From Candidatus Omnitrophota bacterium (lineage in GTDB: Bacteria > Omnitrophota > Gorgyraeia > Duberdicusellales > 4484-171): 13,832 nucleotides of DNA. Numbering within the stretch: position 1 is the first letter of the stretch; every line of letters begins with the position of its first letter. Below, piece by piece: positions 1 through 6,144 of the stretch. The DNA lies in NCBI GenBank assembly GCA_028717025.1, contig JAQUOR010000022.1:1-13832 (forward strand), in the 5' to 3' direction. The notes beneath the pieces are model-generated. The model saw only the letters and a list, made by a program, of their open reading frames with translations, did no database searches and was not told where the DNA came from. The position numbers and the translations under genes are program-made.

Positions 1-90
1 CGATTTGGAAAATAAAAGTAAAATCAAATATACCCCGTAGGCAGCGTTACCGGCACAAAAAAGGATAATCACTATACAAAAAACCAAAGA

Positions 91-894
91 ATGGCAGTCG
101 CAGGGCAACTTAAAATCAGGATCGAGTCGCTTAAAGAGCTACACCCTCAGGTATACCTCTTAAAATTTAAATCACCCCTTTTAGCCAAGGCGGCGGCGCC
201 CGGACAATTCCTTCACGTTAAAGTTGACAGCGAAAAAACGATATTGCGCAGACCATTAAGTATTCACGCAATAGAGGATTCGACATTGCGCATCCTTTTT
301 AGGGTACGCGGCAGAGGCACCCAAATACTTTCGCAATATAAAAAAGGCGATACGCTGGACATTATCGGGCCCTTGGGGAATGGATTTTCTCTCGAAGGAC
401 GAAGGACGAAGGACGAAGGACGGATTCTCGTAGCTGGCGGCTTGGGTGTGGCACCCCTGGTTTTTCTTGCACAAAAAATAAGTCAGACCAAAGACCAAAA
501 ACAAAAAATTAAAAATTTAGTGCTCTTAGGGGCAAAAAGCAAGAAAGAAGTATTGGCAGAGAACGAATTCAAAAAGTCAGGTTTCGAAGTCCGCGTTGCT
601 ACCGATGACGGCTCCAGGGGCTTTAAGGGAACGGTGACTGCGCTATTAGAAAAAATCCTATTAGCTCAGGATCTTAAGAGCTCATCGGTTCATATTTATG
701 CCTGCGGACCAAAAGAAATGTTTTCAGCAATTAAACAAATTATTGAGCCGTACCCTAATGCAAAGTGCCAGGTTTCTTTTGAACAATTCATGGGTTGCGG
801 TTTGGGAATTTGCTGCGGCTGCGTCATAGAAACCACGAAAGGCTATAAAAAGGTATGCAAAGATGGACCGGTATTCGATATAAAGGAAATCTGA
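91..894 (+). CDS. pyrK: Dihydroorotate dehydrogenase B, electron-transfer (iron-sulfur/FAD) subunit PyrK
   Basis: PyrK passes electrons from dihydroorotate oxidation in PyrD to NAD+ through FAD and a [2Fe-2S] cluster, in cytoplasmic pyrimidine synthesis. The 267-aa protein has the family layout. An N-terminal FAD-binding barrel carries RRPLSI at residues 53-58. A NAD-binding domain carries GGLGVAPL at 116-123 and ACGP at 204-207. A C-terminal cluster motif has Cys236, Cys241, Cys244 and Cys256 (Cx4Cx2Cx11C), followed by KDGPVF. Length is normal. ATG at 91 is the only plausible start: the frame is closed upstream by a stop at 19-21 and no other usual start codon lies between. No good Shine-Dalgarno is visible. 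Two heptamer repeat patches lie inside the gene (394-421 and 485-519) at residues 102-111 and around 132-143, between recognisable motifs. The partner pyrD is about 7 kb downstream rather than adjacent. Confidence 0.95.
   Translation: MAVAGQLKIRIESLKELHPQVYLLKFKSPLLAKAAAPGQFLHVKVDSEKTILRRPLSIHAIEDSTLRILFRVRGRGTQILSQYKKGDTLDIIGPLGNGFSLEGRRTKDEGRILVAGGLGVAPLVFLAQKISQTKDQKQKIKNLVLLGAKSKKEVLAENEFKKSGFEVRVATDDGSRGFKGTVTALLEKILLAQDLKSSSVHIYACGPKEMFSAIKQIIEPYPNAKCQVSFEQFMGCGLGICCGCVIETTKGYKKVCKDGPVFDIKEI
394..421. repeat. Four perfect tandem copies of heptamer GAAGGAC inside pyrK
   Basis: GAAGGAC is repeated exactly four times (394-400, 401-407, 408-414, 415-421). The unit is not a multiple of three, so it is read in all three phases and encodes a charged stretch at PyrK residues 102-111, directly between the FAD domain and the NAD-binding glycine loop. 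Gain or loss of one copy would shift the frame. It resembles the short tandemly repeated heptanucleotides known from cyanobacteria. Membership of such a family is inference. Confidence 0.9.
485..519. repeat. Decayed heptamer repeat (AGACCAA) inside pyrK
   Basis: Two perfect copies of AGACCAA (485-491, 492-498) are followed by seven-base blocks that drift away (AAACAAA, AAATTAA, AAATTTA). The patch encodes a Lys/Gln-rich loop around PyrK residues 132-143. Only the first two units are exact. The later ones may simply be A-rich sequence. Confidence 0.4.
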
Positions 895-2444
895 TGCGTA
901 AAATCATAATCATTTTTCTTACCCTTTCGATTCTGTGTTCCGACACGGCATTTGCCGGGATAACGATTTATTTAAAAAACGGCAGGCAGATACGCGGCGT
1001 TTTAGTGAACATGGATGGTGCGAAGATTACCCTTGATATGGGTAGAGGCAAGACGAGCATGAAAACGAGTATTGCCAAAGACGAGATTAAAACCATCGAA
1101 GGCCTTTCGTTTGAAGAATTCCGTCGCGCCAAGAATACCTACGAAACAACTAAATTCAAAGGCGAAAAAGCAGGATTTCAATCTTCCTTTAACGACGCGA
1201 TGAAGTTAGTAGAAGAGAAACGTACGCTTTCTTTCATAGTTCCCGTACAGAATGAAGTGATCAAGCGGGAAGCCATCAAAGAACATTTATTGAAGACCCT
1301 CGATGATGTTTCCAACGACCAGGACCTGGAAAAAGAAAAGAAATTACTGGTAAAATTAGGACTGCTCACACAAGGTGCCGATTATAAGAAAATGATTACC
1401 GATGTTTTCACGCGTAACGTCGCCGGATTTTACGATCCCAAAGAAAATAAGATGTATGTGGTCGAGGAAGCAGCTTCGGTAATTTCCCCGGTGCTCCCCA
1501 GCGAAGTGGTGATGCATGAGCTGGTGCATGCCCTCCAGGACCAGTATCTGTTCCTTGAACATTTCGAGGAAAATTTAAAAAATATCCCCACCGACCAGGC
1601 GCTCGCTCAAAAAGCCATCATCGAAGGAGAGGCCACATTTGTCTCGTACAGCATCGTTGCGGATTATATCAAGAAACTCGGCAGCACACGCATGTCGGAG
1701 GAAAAGCTTGCCTCGCTGGATATCGAACGTTTCATCTTAGCGTCGATGCTGCTTGCAAGCGAGAGTTTTTCCGCGGACTTTAAAAATAGGGCATTAATAC
1801 AATACTTGCTTTTCCCCTATGTCCGGGGCGGGATGTTTGTTAAATACGCCTACGATAACGGTAAATGGGAAAGCGTTGATAAGATTTATAAAAACTACCC
1901 GCGTTCCACCGAGCAGATCATCCACCCGGAAAAATATTTCCTGGTTAAAGACGAACCTATCCCTTTAAAAGAGAAAAAATTAGATTTTTTCACGCAGAAC
2001 GGCTTTGTAAAAGTAGATGAAGGAGTATTGGGAGAATTTGTCATTTACACTATTGCGGTCTCTTTCCTTGATGACGTATATGCCAAAATGGTCTCAACGG
2101 GATGGGGCAACGACCACTATTACTTATATGAAAAAGACACAAAACTTGTTTTGATTTTAGACACCATATGGGATTCGCCTCTCGATACGGAAGAATTTTT
2201 TAAAGGGGCAAAGGTCCTCATGGATAAGAAATATCCCGCACTCCTCTGGCAGGCAGGGACTGATTCTTATACCGGAGAAAACGAGAACAATTTGATATAT
2301 ATCGGTAAAAAAGATACCGAAGTGCTGCTTGTAGAAAGCGAAGTCAAAGACAAAAGTATGCTTATTTCGGTAATGGGGGCGTTTTTATTTCCGTCTGCGC
2401 AGGACGTTGCAACGCAAAATCCGGCAGCAGCTCGCGTGAGCTGA
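894..2444 (+). CDS. Secreted HExxH metalloprotease-like protein with N-terminal SH3-like barrel
   Basis: A 516-aa exported protein. Residues 1-21 are a Sec signal peptide (MRK, long hydrophobic core, cleavage after AFA). Residues 23-69 look like a small beta-barrel of the 'LKNG..I.G' kind, often found at the start of secreted proteins. The core is zincin-like. H208-E209-L-V-H212 is the zinc/catalytic HExxH within the HELVHALQDQ signature, and E244/E246 in IEGEAT supplies a likely third ligand. A further conserved-looking stretch, YPRSTEQIIHPEKY, lies at 335-348. The start is ATG at 894, not an in-frame ATG at 855: it overlaps the pyrK stop (TGATG), has AAAGGAAA six bases upstream and opens with the signal peptide. 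It is probably translationally coupled to pyrK, though its job looks unrelated. Substrate unknown; peptidase activity is inferred from the motif. Confidence 0.85.
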   Translation: MRKIIIIFLTLSILCSDTAFAGITIYLKNGRQIRGVLVNMDGAKITLDMGRGKTSMKTSIAKDEIKTIEGLSFEEFRRAKNTYETTKFKGEKAGFQSSFNDAMKLVEEKRTLSFIVPVQNEVIKREAIKEHLLKTLDDVSNDQDLEKEKKLLVKLGLLTQGADYKKMITDVFTRNVAGFYDPKENKMYVVEEAASVISPVLPSEVVMHELVHALQDQYLFLEHFEENLKNIPTDQALAQKAIIEGEATFVSYSIVADYIKKLGSTRMSEEKLASLDIERFILASMLLASESFSADFKNRALIQYLLFPYVRGGMFVKYAYDNGKWESVDKIYKNYPRSTEQIIHPEKYFLVKDEPIPLKEKKLDFFTQNGFVKVDEGVLGEFVIYTIAVSFLDDVYAKMVSTGWGNDHYYLYEKDTKLVLILDTIWDSPLDTEEFFKGAKVLMDKKYPALLWQAGTDSYTGENENNLIYIGKKDTEVLLVESEVKDKSMLISVMGAFLFPSAQDVATQNPAAARVS

Positions 2445-2470
2445 CGAAAATAATTTTCCTCGTGCTTGTA

Positions 2471-2512
2471 CCGGTTAAATCTCCCGGCCGAAGGCTTAAG
2501 ATATTTAACCGG
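2471..2512. other. 10-bp perfect inverted repeat (hairpin) after the metalloprotease gene
   Basis: CCGGTTAAAT (2471-2480) is exactly complementary to ATTTAACCGG (2503-2512), enclosing a 22-base loop. It lies 26 bases after the protease stop. No T-run follows, so it is not a standard intrinsic terminator. It could protect the mRNA 3' end or belong to the leader of the next gene. Confidence 0.6.
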
Positions 2513-2522
2513 AGTGTGTGAA

Positions 2523-2682
2523 GAATTAATGGTACCGAATTAGCGTCGGGTCATTATCCCTTGTGCCTAAGGCGAAGTTATTAGAACCATACTTCCGGGC
2601 GCCTCAATATCGGTTTAAATTATCAGAAAAATAATTTAAACCGAAGTGCCGCGGAAGTTAATTCGTCCCGTGTAAACGGGAC
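2523..2682 (+). promoter_or_regulatory. Structured 5' leader candidate upstream of the glycosyltransferase gene
   Basis: Several helices can be drawn here. A closing stem pairs GAATTAA (2523-2529) with TTAATTC (2658-2664). ATGGT (2529-2533) pairs with ACCAT (2586-2590). ACTTCCG (2591-2597) pairs with CGGAAGT (2652-2658). Nested inside is a perfect 14-bp stem, 2610-2623 with 2631-2644, closed by the 7-base loop CAGAAAA. A separate 7-bp hairpin follows (GTCCCGT 2665-2671 / ACGGGAC 2676-2682, loop GTAA, a GNRA-type loop), ending five bases before the AAGGAGGG ribosome site. A few junction bases are claimed by two helices, so they may be alternatives. I do not recognise a known riboswitch. It could also be a DNA cruciform or repeat element. 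Confidence 0.5.
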
Positions 2683-2698
2683 TCATTAAGGAGGGTAT

Positions 2699-3847
2699 AT
2701 GGAACCTTTTATTTCCATCATCGTTCCGGTGCGCAACATGGAGCGCACTATCGGTAAAACTTTTGAGTATCTTATGAATGTCGACTATCCACATGAGAAT
2801 ATGGAAATAATTTTCGCTGACGGCGGGAGCAAAGACAAGACCATTGCGATTATTAAAGAGTATCAGAAAGAGCACCCTTTTATTAAGCTGGTTGAGATTG
2901 CGAAATGTCCTTCGCCGGGATTTGCGCGGACCCGCGCACTTGAGGCAGCCAAAGGAGAATTCGTATTTTTTACCGACGGCGATTGCGCACCCTGCAAGGA
3001 CTGGATATATAAGATGCTTGCGCCGTTTAAGAAAGACCAGAAAATCGGAGCAGTGGGAGGAGAGATCCTAACCCTGCGCGTCGATCCCAATAATTTAGTT
3101 GAAATCTTTTGCGAAGCGTTCGGTTTTAACCGTGTTTCCTGGCGGTACGGCTCTTTAGGCGAAGGGTATTACCCTGATTTAAGCGACATGGCGCCTACGC
3201 AGGTCTGCGGCCACCGGGCTTATTTTTTTGTCACTGCCAACGTTGCCTACCGTAGACGCACCATTGACGAGAACCAGAGAAAATTCTGGGACCTGCCTAC
3301 AGGCGAAGATATCGATTTTGGTATCCGTGCGCGCAAAAGCGGCTGGAAATTTTACTTTGTGCCTTCTGCGACCGTCGAGCACATGCACCGTGCCGATTTA
3401 CCGGCGCTTTTAAAAGTGTGGAAGTCCTACGGAGTTGCGCATCCGGTTTTAACCAGGCATCACGCGAAAGCCTACATGGAAATAATTTTACAATTCATGG
3501 GTCAATACCCCAACCATACTATCGTACGTTTCCCTTCGTTGATTAAAGGGTTTATCTACATCGGCAATTTCCATCTGATGCATCTCTTCGGTGCTCTCTT
3601 TGTAACTATGTTTGTATTGCATTGGGTCTTTCCGCTATCTCTGGCGTTTAACATAGTGTCGTGGCTGACGCTACCGATATTTCTTTTCTTTGCTTTTAGA
3701 TTTTTTAGAACAGCGTTTAACATTGCACCGTACAATAAATGGGGTGCATATGCCAAGATGAAATACTTAACTAATCTATATTTCATCTTAGGCGGCCTGC
3801 AGGGTTCGGTTAAAAACGGAACGTTTTGCATAGAACCGAGTTTTTAA
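2699..3847 (+). CDS. GT2-family glycosyltransferase with C-terminal membrane segments
   Basis: A 382-aa family 2 glycosyltransferase that probably moves a sugar from a nucleotide-sugar donor to a lipid or polysaccharide acceptor at the inner membrane. The GT-A fold opens with ISIIVPVRN (residues 5-13). Asp41 sits in FADGGS, and the metal-binding DxD is DGD at 93-95. The catalytic-region acid pair is ED at 203-204 in TGEDIDFGIR, followed by a typical W..YF.P...VEH stretch (216-228). Two hydrophobic helices lie at about 286-308 and 310-336, anchoring the C-terminus. ATG at 2699 follows AAGGAGGG with three intervening bases. It is preceded by a structure-rich leader, and a TSUP gene follows after 25 bases on the same strand. 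Donor and acceptor cannot be told from sequence. Confidence 0.88.
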   Translation: MEPFISIIVPVRNMERTIGKTFEYLMNVDYPHENMEIIFADGGSKDKTIAIIKEYQKEHPFIKLVEIAKCPSPGFARTRALEAAKGEFVFFTDGDCAPCKDWIYKMLAPFKKDQKIGAVGGEILTLRVDPNNLVEIFCEAFGFNRVSWRYGSLGEGYYPDLSDMAPTQVCGHRAYFFVTANVAYRRRTIDENQRKFWDLPTGEDIDFGIRARKSGWKFYFVPSATVEHMHRADLPALLKVWKSYGVAHPVLTRHHAKAYMEIILQFMGQYPNHTIVRFPSLIKGFIYIGNFHLMHLFGALFVTMFVLHWVFPLSLAFNIVSWLTLPIFLFFAFRFFRTAFNIAPYNKWGAYAKMKYLTNLYFILGGLQGSVKNGTFCIEPSF

Positions 3848-3872
3848 TGAGCAAACTAGAAGAGGAGATCAT

Positions 3873-4229
3873 ATGTGGATTCAATATATCACCTTAGGCC
3901 TGGTTGCCGGTATTGCCAGCGGTCTTTTGGGCATTGGCGGAGGATTGATCCTGATTCCTGCCCTGGTGTATATTTTCGGTCTCACCCAGCATCAGGCGCA
4001 GGGTACCACACTTGCGCTTATGGTTCCTCCTATAGGTCTCCTGGCGGCTCTAAAATATTATCAGGCAGGGAACGTTAAACTTGGTATGGCTCTTTTTATC
4101 TGCATAGGGTTTTTTGTGGGTGGGTTATTCGGGGCAATGGTTGTTGAAAAAATTCCGGATATAATATTAAAGCGAGCTTTTGGAGTCATCCTGTTCCTTG
4201 CCTCGCTGAAAATGATTTTTGGTAAGTAA
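3873..4229 (+). CDS. Half-length TauE/SafE (TSUP) membrane transporter-like protein
   Basis: A 118-aa membrane protein matching one repeat unit of the TauE/SafE (formerly DUF81) family, whose usual members run about 240-270 aa with two such units and export or import sulfur-containing or organic anions. The signature GIASGLLGIGGGLILIPAL spans residues 13-31. Hydrophobic segments lie at about 5-35, 45-62, 70-90 and 98-115. The protein ends cleanly after LKMIFGK with a TAA, and no second half follows in any frame in the next 325 bases. A GAGGAG ribosome site lies five bases before ATG 3873. It is either a natural half-size form acting as a homodimer or a truncated gene; the intact start and end favour the former. 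Substrate unknown. Confidence 0.85.
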   Translation: MWIQYITLGLVAGIASGLLGIGGGLILIPALVYIFGLTQHQAQGTTLALMVPPIGLLAALKYYQAGNVKLGMALFICIGFFVGGLFGAMVVEKIPDIILKRAFGVILFLASLKMIFGK

Positions 4230-4233
4230 AAAA

Positions 4234-4520
4234 CCCAAGGTTATTTTTTGGGAGGGCTTTAACCGGGAAATACCTGCCGGGAAGGGCCCTTTGTCCCGAA
4301 CCGGGATACATTCGATTCAGGGCAACCCTAAGCAGACCCGCAGTCTGATTTAGTGGCTGAAACCATATGCTTCCACTCATGGAGTGGATTGGTTCACGGG
4401 TTGGTAAAGGTACCGCTTTCCGCAGTGTGCGATTATTATCATTTTCTTGGTTGTTTTGTGTGCGTCTTCCCTGCATGCCTCACACGCGAGCCTAAACTTC
4501 TTTCCTGCCTCCATACGGAG
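4234..4520. other. Gene-free 325-base stretch rich in hairpins; candidate structured RNA
   Basis: No convincing coding frame lies between 4230 and 4554. Local stems, in order: CCCAA/TTGGG (4234-4252); CCGG/CCGG (4263-4280); TGTCCCG/CGGGATA with one G-U and a 3-base loop (4292-4308); AGGG/CCCT (4319-4329); CAGAC/GTCTG (4333-4347). The strongest follows: TG-AACCA, then TCCACTC-ATG-GAGTGGA, then TGGTT-CA (4358-4396). After it come GGTA/TACC (4403-4414), GTGTG/CACAC (4458-4485) and CTCC/GGAG (4509-4520). The central part looks more GC-rich than its flanks, as structured RNAs often are. No match to RNase P RNA, tmRNA, SRP RNA, tRNA or a riboswitch consensus that I know. Strand undetermined. Confidence 0.4.
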
Positions 4521-4554
4521 TAAAGATTTAAACCGCCTTTGACACAAGGTAATA

Positions 4555-4788
4555 TCAGTTTTTTGATTTCTTAGTTTCTTTAATTACTTTTGACAGGGTT
4601 TTTCTGTTGATGGAAATATAAGGATATGCCAGCCCGAAAGTGCTGGCTATGGCGAATCTTATTAAATCTGCCCGGGAGATAGACCAGGCAGAATAGCCTT
4701 TATTCGATAATTCCTGGACTTTGTTTACAATATCGTCCAATTCCCTGAGCAAAGCTTCTTCTAAACCAATCTCTACTCTTTTAAACAT
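4555..4788 (-). CDS. Small ribbon-helix-helix-like DNA-binding protein
   Basis: A 77-aa protein with the pattern of a ribbon-helix-helix (CopG/Arc-like) regulator. A short N-terminal strand (KRVEIGL, residues 3-9) would lie in the DNA major groove. Helix 1 is about 10-29, and helix 2 starts at SRADLIRFAIAS (38-49), the usual 'S.A..IR.AI' form. A basic tail follows (NRKTLSKVIKETKKSKN). The start is ATG at 4788, with GGAAGGAAA eight bases upstream on the minus strand. It is divergent from the XRE gene. The spacer holds a minus-strand promoter with a palindrome inside it, suggesting autoregulation or repression by one of the two proteins. RHH assignment is from sequence pattern only. It could be an antitoxin, but no toxin gene is adjacent. 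Confidence 0.65.
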   Translation of the reverse strand: MFKRVEIGLEEALLRELDDIVNKVQELSNKGYSAWSISRADLIRFAIASTFGLAYPYISINRKTLSKVIKETKKSKN

Positions 4789-4815
4789 AGTATTTATTTC
4801 CTTCCGATACAGGGC

Positions 4816-4844
4816 ATCGTATCACCTTACACATAAGGTGTCAA
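4816..4844 (-). promoter_or_regulatory. Minus-strand promoter with embedded palindromic operator
   Basis: On the minus strand, TTGACA (-35, 4844-4839) and TACGAT (-10, 4821-4816) are separated by exactly 17 bases, pointing at the RHH gene with a start site near 4809 and a leader of about 20 bases. Between them lies a perfect inverted repeat: CACCTTA (4823-4829), four bases, TAAGGTG (4834-4840). A dimeric repressor bound there would exclude RNA polymerase. A second, overlapping repeat pairs GATAC (4806-4810) with GTATC (4819-4823). Confidence 0.7.
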
Positions 4845-4876
4845 TGTCAAAGTTTTTATGTTAAGTTTTTAATGCA

Positions 4877-5092
4877 ATGGGTAATGACATTAAAATAAAT
4901 TATTCAAAGCGGCTTCGTCAATTGCGGGCAAAATACGGCTATACGCAGCAAAAACTTGCCGAATTAGCCAACGTTGAATACAAGCACATACAGCGGTTGG
5001 AGAGCAAAAAACCCTGCGACGTTAAAATTTCTACTTTAGAGAAAATTGCCAAAGCATTCGGTATTCCTCTTACAAAGCTCCTTGATTTTTGA
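4877..5092 (+). CDS. XRE-family helix-turn-helix regulator
   Basis: A 71-aa single-domain HTH_3/Cro-CI type protein. Helices run through KRLRQLRAKYG (11-21), then TQQKLAELANV (23-33) as helix 2 and start of helix 3, and YKHIQRLE (35-42) as the recognition helix. STLEKIAKAFGIPLTKLLDF (52-71) is the usual closing helix pair. There is no extra ligand or protease domain. ATG 4877 lacks a Shine-Dalgarno. A weak -10-like TATGTT at 4857-4862 would put the transcript start only a few bases before the ATG, so translation may be nearly leaderless. It shares its upstream region with the divergent RHH gene and faces radC convergently, 117 bases away. Its target is likely the palindrome at 4823-4840, but that is inference. 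Confidence 0.88.
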   Translation: MGNDIKINYSKRLRQLRAKYGYTQQKLAELANVEYKHIQRLESKKPCDVKISTLEKIAKAFGIPLTKLLDF

Positions 5093-5114
5093 CGTGTTTA
5101 TACCCCACGCTCAA

Positions 5115-5175
5115 ACCAACGTCATTGGTGACGCGGGTGTTTGCGGCTGCTTGGTATTGCGCCCTCAAGGGGCGC
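5115..5175. terminator. Hairpin pair between convergent XRE and radC genes
   Basis: Two stems lie in the 117-base convergent spacer: ACCAA (5115-5119) with TTGGT (5125-5129), and a GC-only 6-bp stem GCGCCC (5159-5164) with GGGCGC (5170-5175) around loop TCAAG. A T-run occurs at 5190-5194 on the plus strand but 14 bases past the stem, so a classical terminator is doubtful. A bidirectional termination or insulating role is inferred from position. Confidence 0.35.
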
Positions 5176-5209
5176 TCCGGTGGGCTCCATTTTTCTTAGG
5201 AAGGCGTTG

Positions 5210-5908
5210 CTACATCAAACCTCTATCCGCAAAACTGAAGTACGCATTGTCACCGATCACTATATGATCCAGCACTGCGATTTGTAAGGTATCGCCTGCC
5301 TGCGCTAATTTTTGCGTGAAATTCTTATCTTCAACGCTTGGCTGTGGATTCCCTGAAGGGTGGTTGTGGACGCAGATGATTGAAGCGGCGAAATTCTGCA
5401 AAGCTTTCTGAAAAACCTCTCGAACGATAGGAAACACTTCATTTACGGTTCCCTCGGTTATCTCTACGATATCAATGATCCTGTTTTGTGAGTCAAGGAG
5501 GAGTATTTTAAATACTTCCCTTGATAGATCTCTCATCCGGGGCATTACAATGACCACTGCATCTTTGGATGATTTTATTTTCGATTTTATCCCTTTTGTT
5601 TCCTCTCCAAATCTTCTTCCTATCTCAATCGACGCTTTTATCTGGGCAATTTTAGCAATCCCTAATCCTTTGAACTCTTTCCAATGAGATGCGTCCGCGC
5701 AGGATATCGCGCGAAAGGTTTTAAATTTATCCAAAATTTTTCTTGCTAAGTCAACGGCGCTACTTCCTTTTACTCCGGTGCGCAGGAGTATTGCCAGCAG
5801 TTCAGAATTGCTTAAATTGTGCTCGCCCTTTTTAAACAATTTCTCTCTCGGCCTGTCTTCCTTTGGCCAGTAATTTATGGATGCCTTACGTTTTCCGGCG
5901 TTTTTCAT
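5210..5908 (-). CDS. radC: RadC family JAMM/MPN domain protein
   Basis: A 232-aa RadC (UPF0758) protein of normal length. The N-terminal part (about 13-95) has the RPREKL start and a helix-hairpin-helix-like KGLGIAKIAQIKA (80-92). The C-terminal JAMM domain carries the metal set: Glu131, His181-Asn-His183 in HNHPSGNPQPS, and Ser191-x-x-Asp194. These motifs mark a zinc-dependent JAMM fold. The cellular role of RadC is still unclear, with the early link to DNA repair disputed, and it is common on mobile or accessory islands. The start ATG 5908 has only weak ribosome-site sequence. Its frame is the same as that of the short ORF just upstream, from which it is separated by a TAG at 5932-5930 and 21 bases. 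It is the last gene of the leftward run. Confidence 0.93.
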   Translation of the reverse strand: MKNAGKRKASINYWPKEDRPREKLFKKGEHNLSNSELLAILLRTGVKGSSAVDLARKILDKFKTFRAISCADASHWKEFKGLGIAKIAQIKASIEIGRRFGEETKGIKSKIKSSKDAVVIVMPRMRDLSREVFKILLLDSQNRIIDIVEITEGTVNEVFPIVREVFQKALQNFAASIICVHNHPSGNPQPSVEDKNFTQKLAQAGDTLQIAVLDHIVIGDNAYFSFADRGLM

Positions 5909-5929
5909 GCTTGTCCCGGTATCTTCCGG

Positions 5930-6117
5930 CTACTTCCGTATTTCTTCTTCCCGGCAATTTTTCATCAGTGTAAGTGCCTGACCAAGCCGGTTGTTTACCG
6001 CCATTTCGCTGTACCATTCCCAGATCTCACTGCTTACGCTGCCCGCGTGCTCAAGGCATCACCGCATATAAAAAAAGTCAGTACGCACACAAGAGAAGAT
6101 TTTTGCATGAATCGCAT
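5930..6117 (-). pseudogene. Short exported protein gene, apparently frameshifted
   Basis: From ATG 6117 (or ATG 6138, seven codons earlier and six bases after the previous stop) one frame encodes a basic start and hydrophobic core (MRFMQKSSLVCVLTFFICGD), then ALSTRAA, a clear Sec signal peptide, but hits TAA at 6036-6034. The neighbouring frame, open from 6058 down to TAG 5932-5930, continues with a protein-like sequence (SVSSEIWEWYSEMAVNN, then LGQALTLMKNCREEEIRK). A single-base shift between 6058 and 6037 would join them into a secreted protein of about 63-70 aa. No classical slippery heptamer is there, so a deletion or an assembly error is likelier than programmed shifting. It lies between the 70-aa gene and radC on the same strand. 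Function unknown. Confidence 0.5.
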
Positions 6118-6144
6118 AGTTTTTCTTTCAACCGGCATTGTTTC

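Noticed and set aside
2..68. Two open frames at the left edge (ending at 40 and 68) that could be the tail of an upstream gene
   Set aside because: Both are too short to choose between and neither tail is recognisable.
4409..4416. GGTACCGC resembling the T-box core
   Set aside because: The flanks do not match the longer T-box consensus, and there is no downstream plus-strand synthetase or amino-acid gene.
4186..4476. Minus-strand 96-codon open frame across the hairpin-rich spacer
   Set aside because: It runs into the TSUP gene, lacks a clear ribosome site and has a Pro/Gln/Arg-heavy composition unlike its neighbours; the stem pairs better explain the region.
4555..5092. Toxin-antitoxin module
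   Set aside because: Both proteins look DNA-binding, they are divergent rather than co-directional, and no toxin-like fold is adjacent.
6034..6061. Programmed frameshift or selenocysteine reading of the TGA at 6061-6059
   Set aside because: No slippery heptamer and no obvious SECIS-like stem right after the TGA; a plain indel is simpler.
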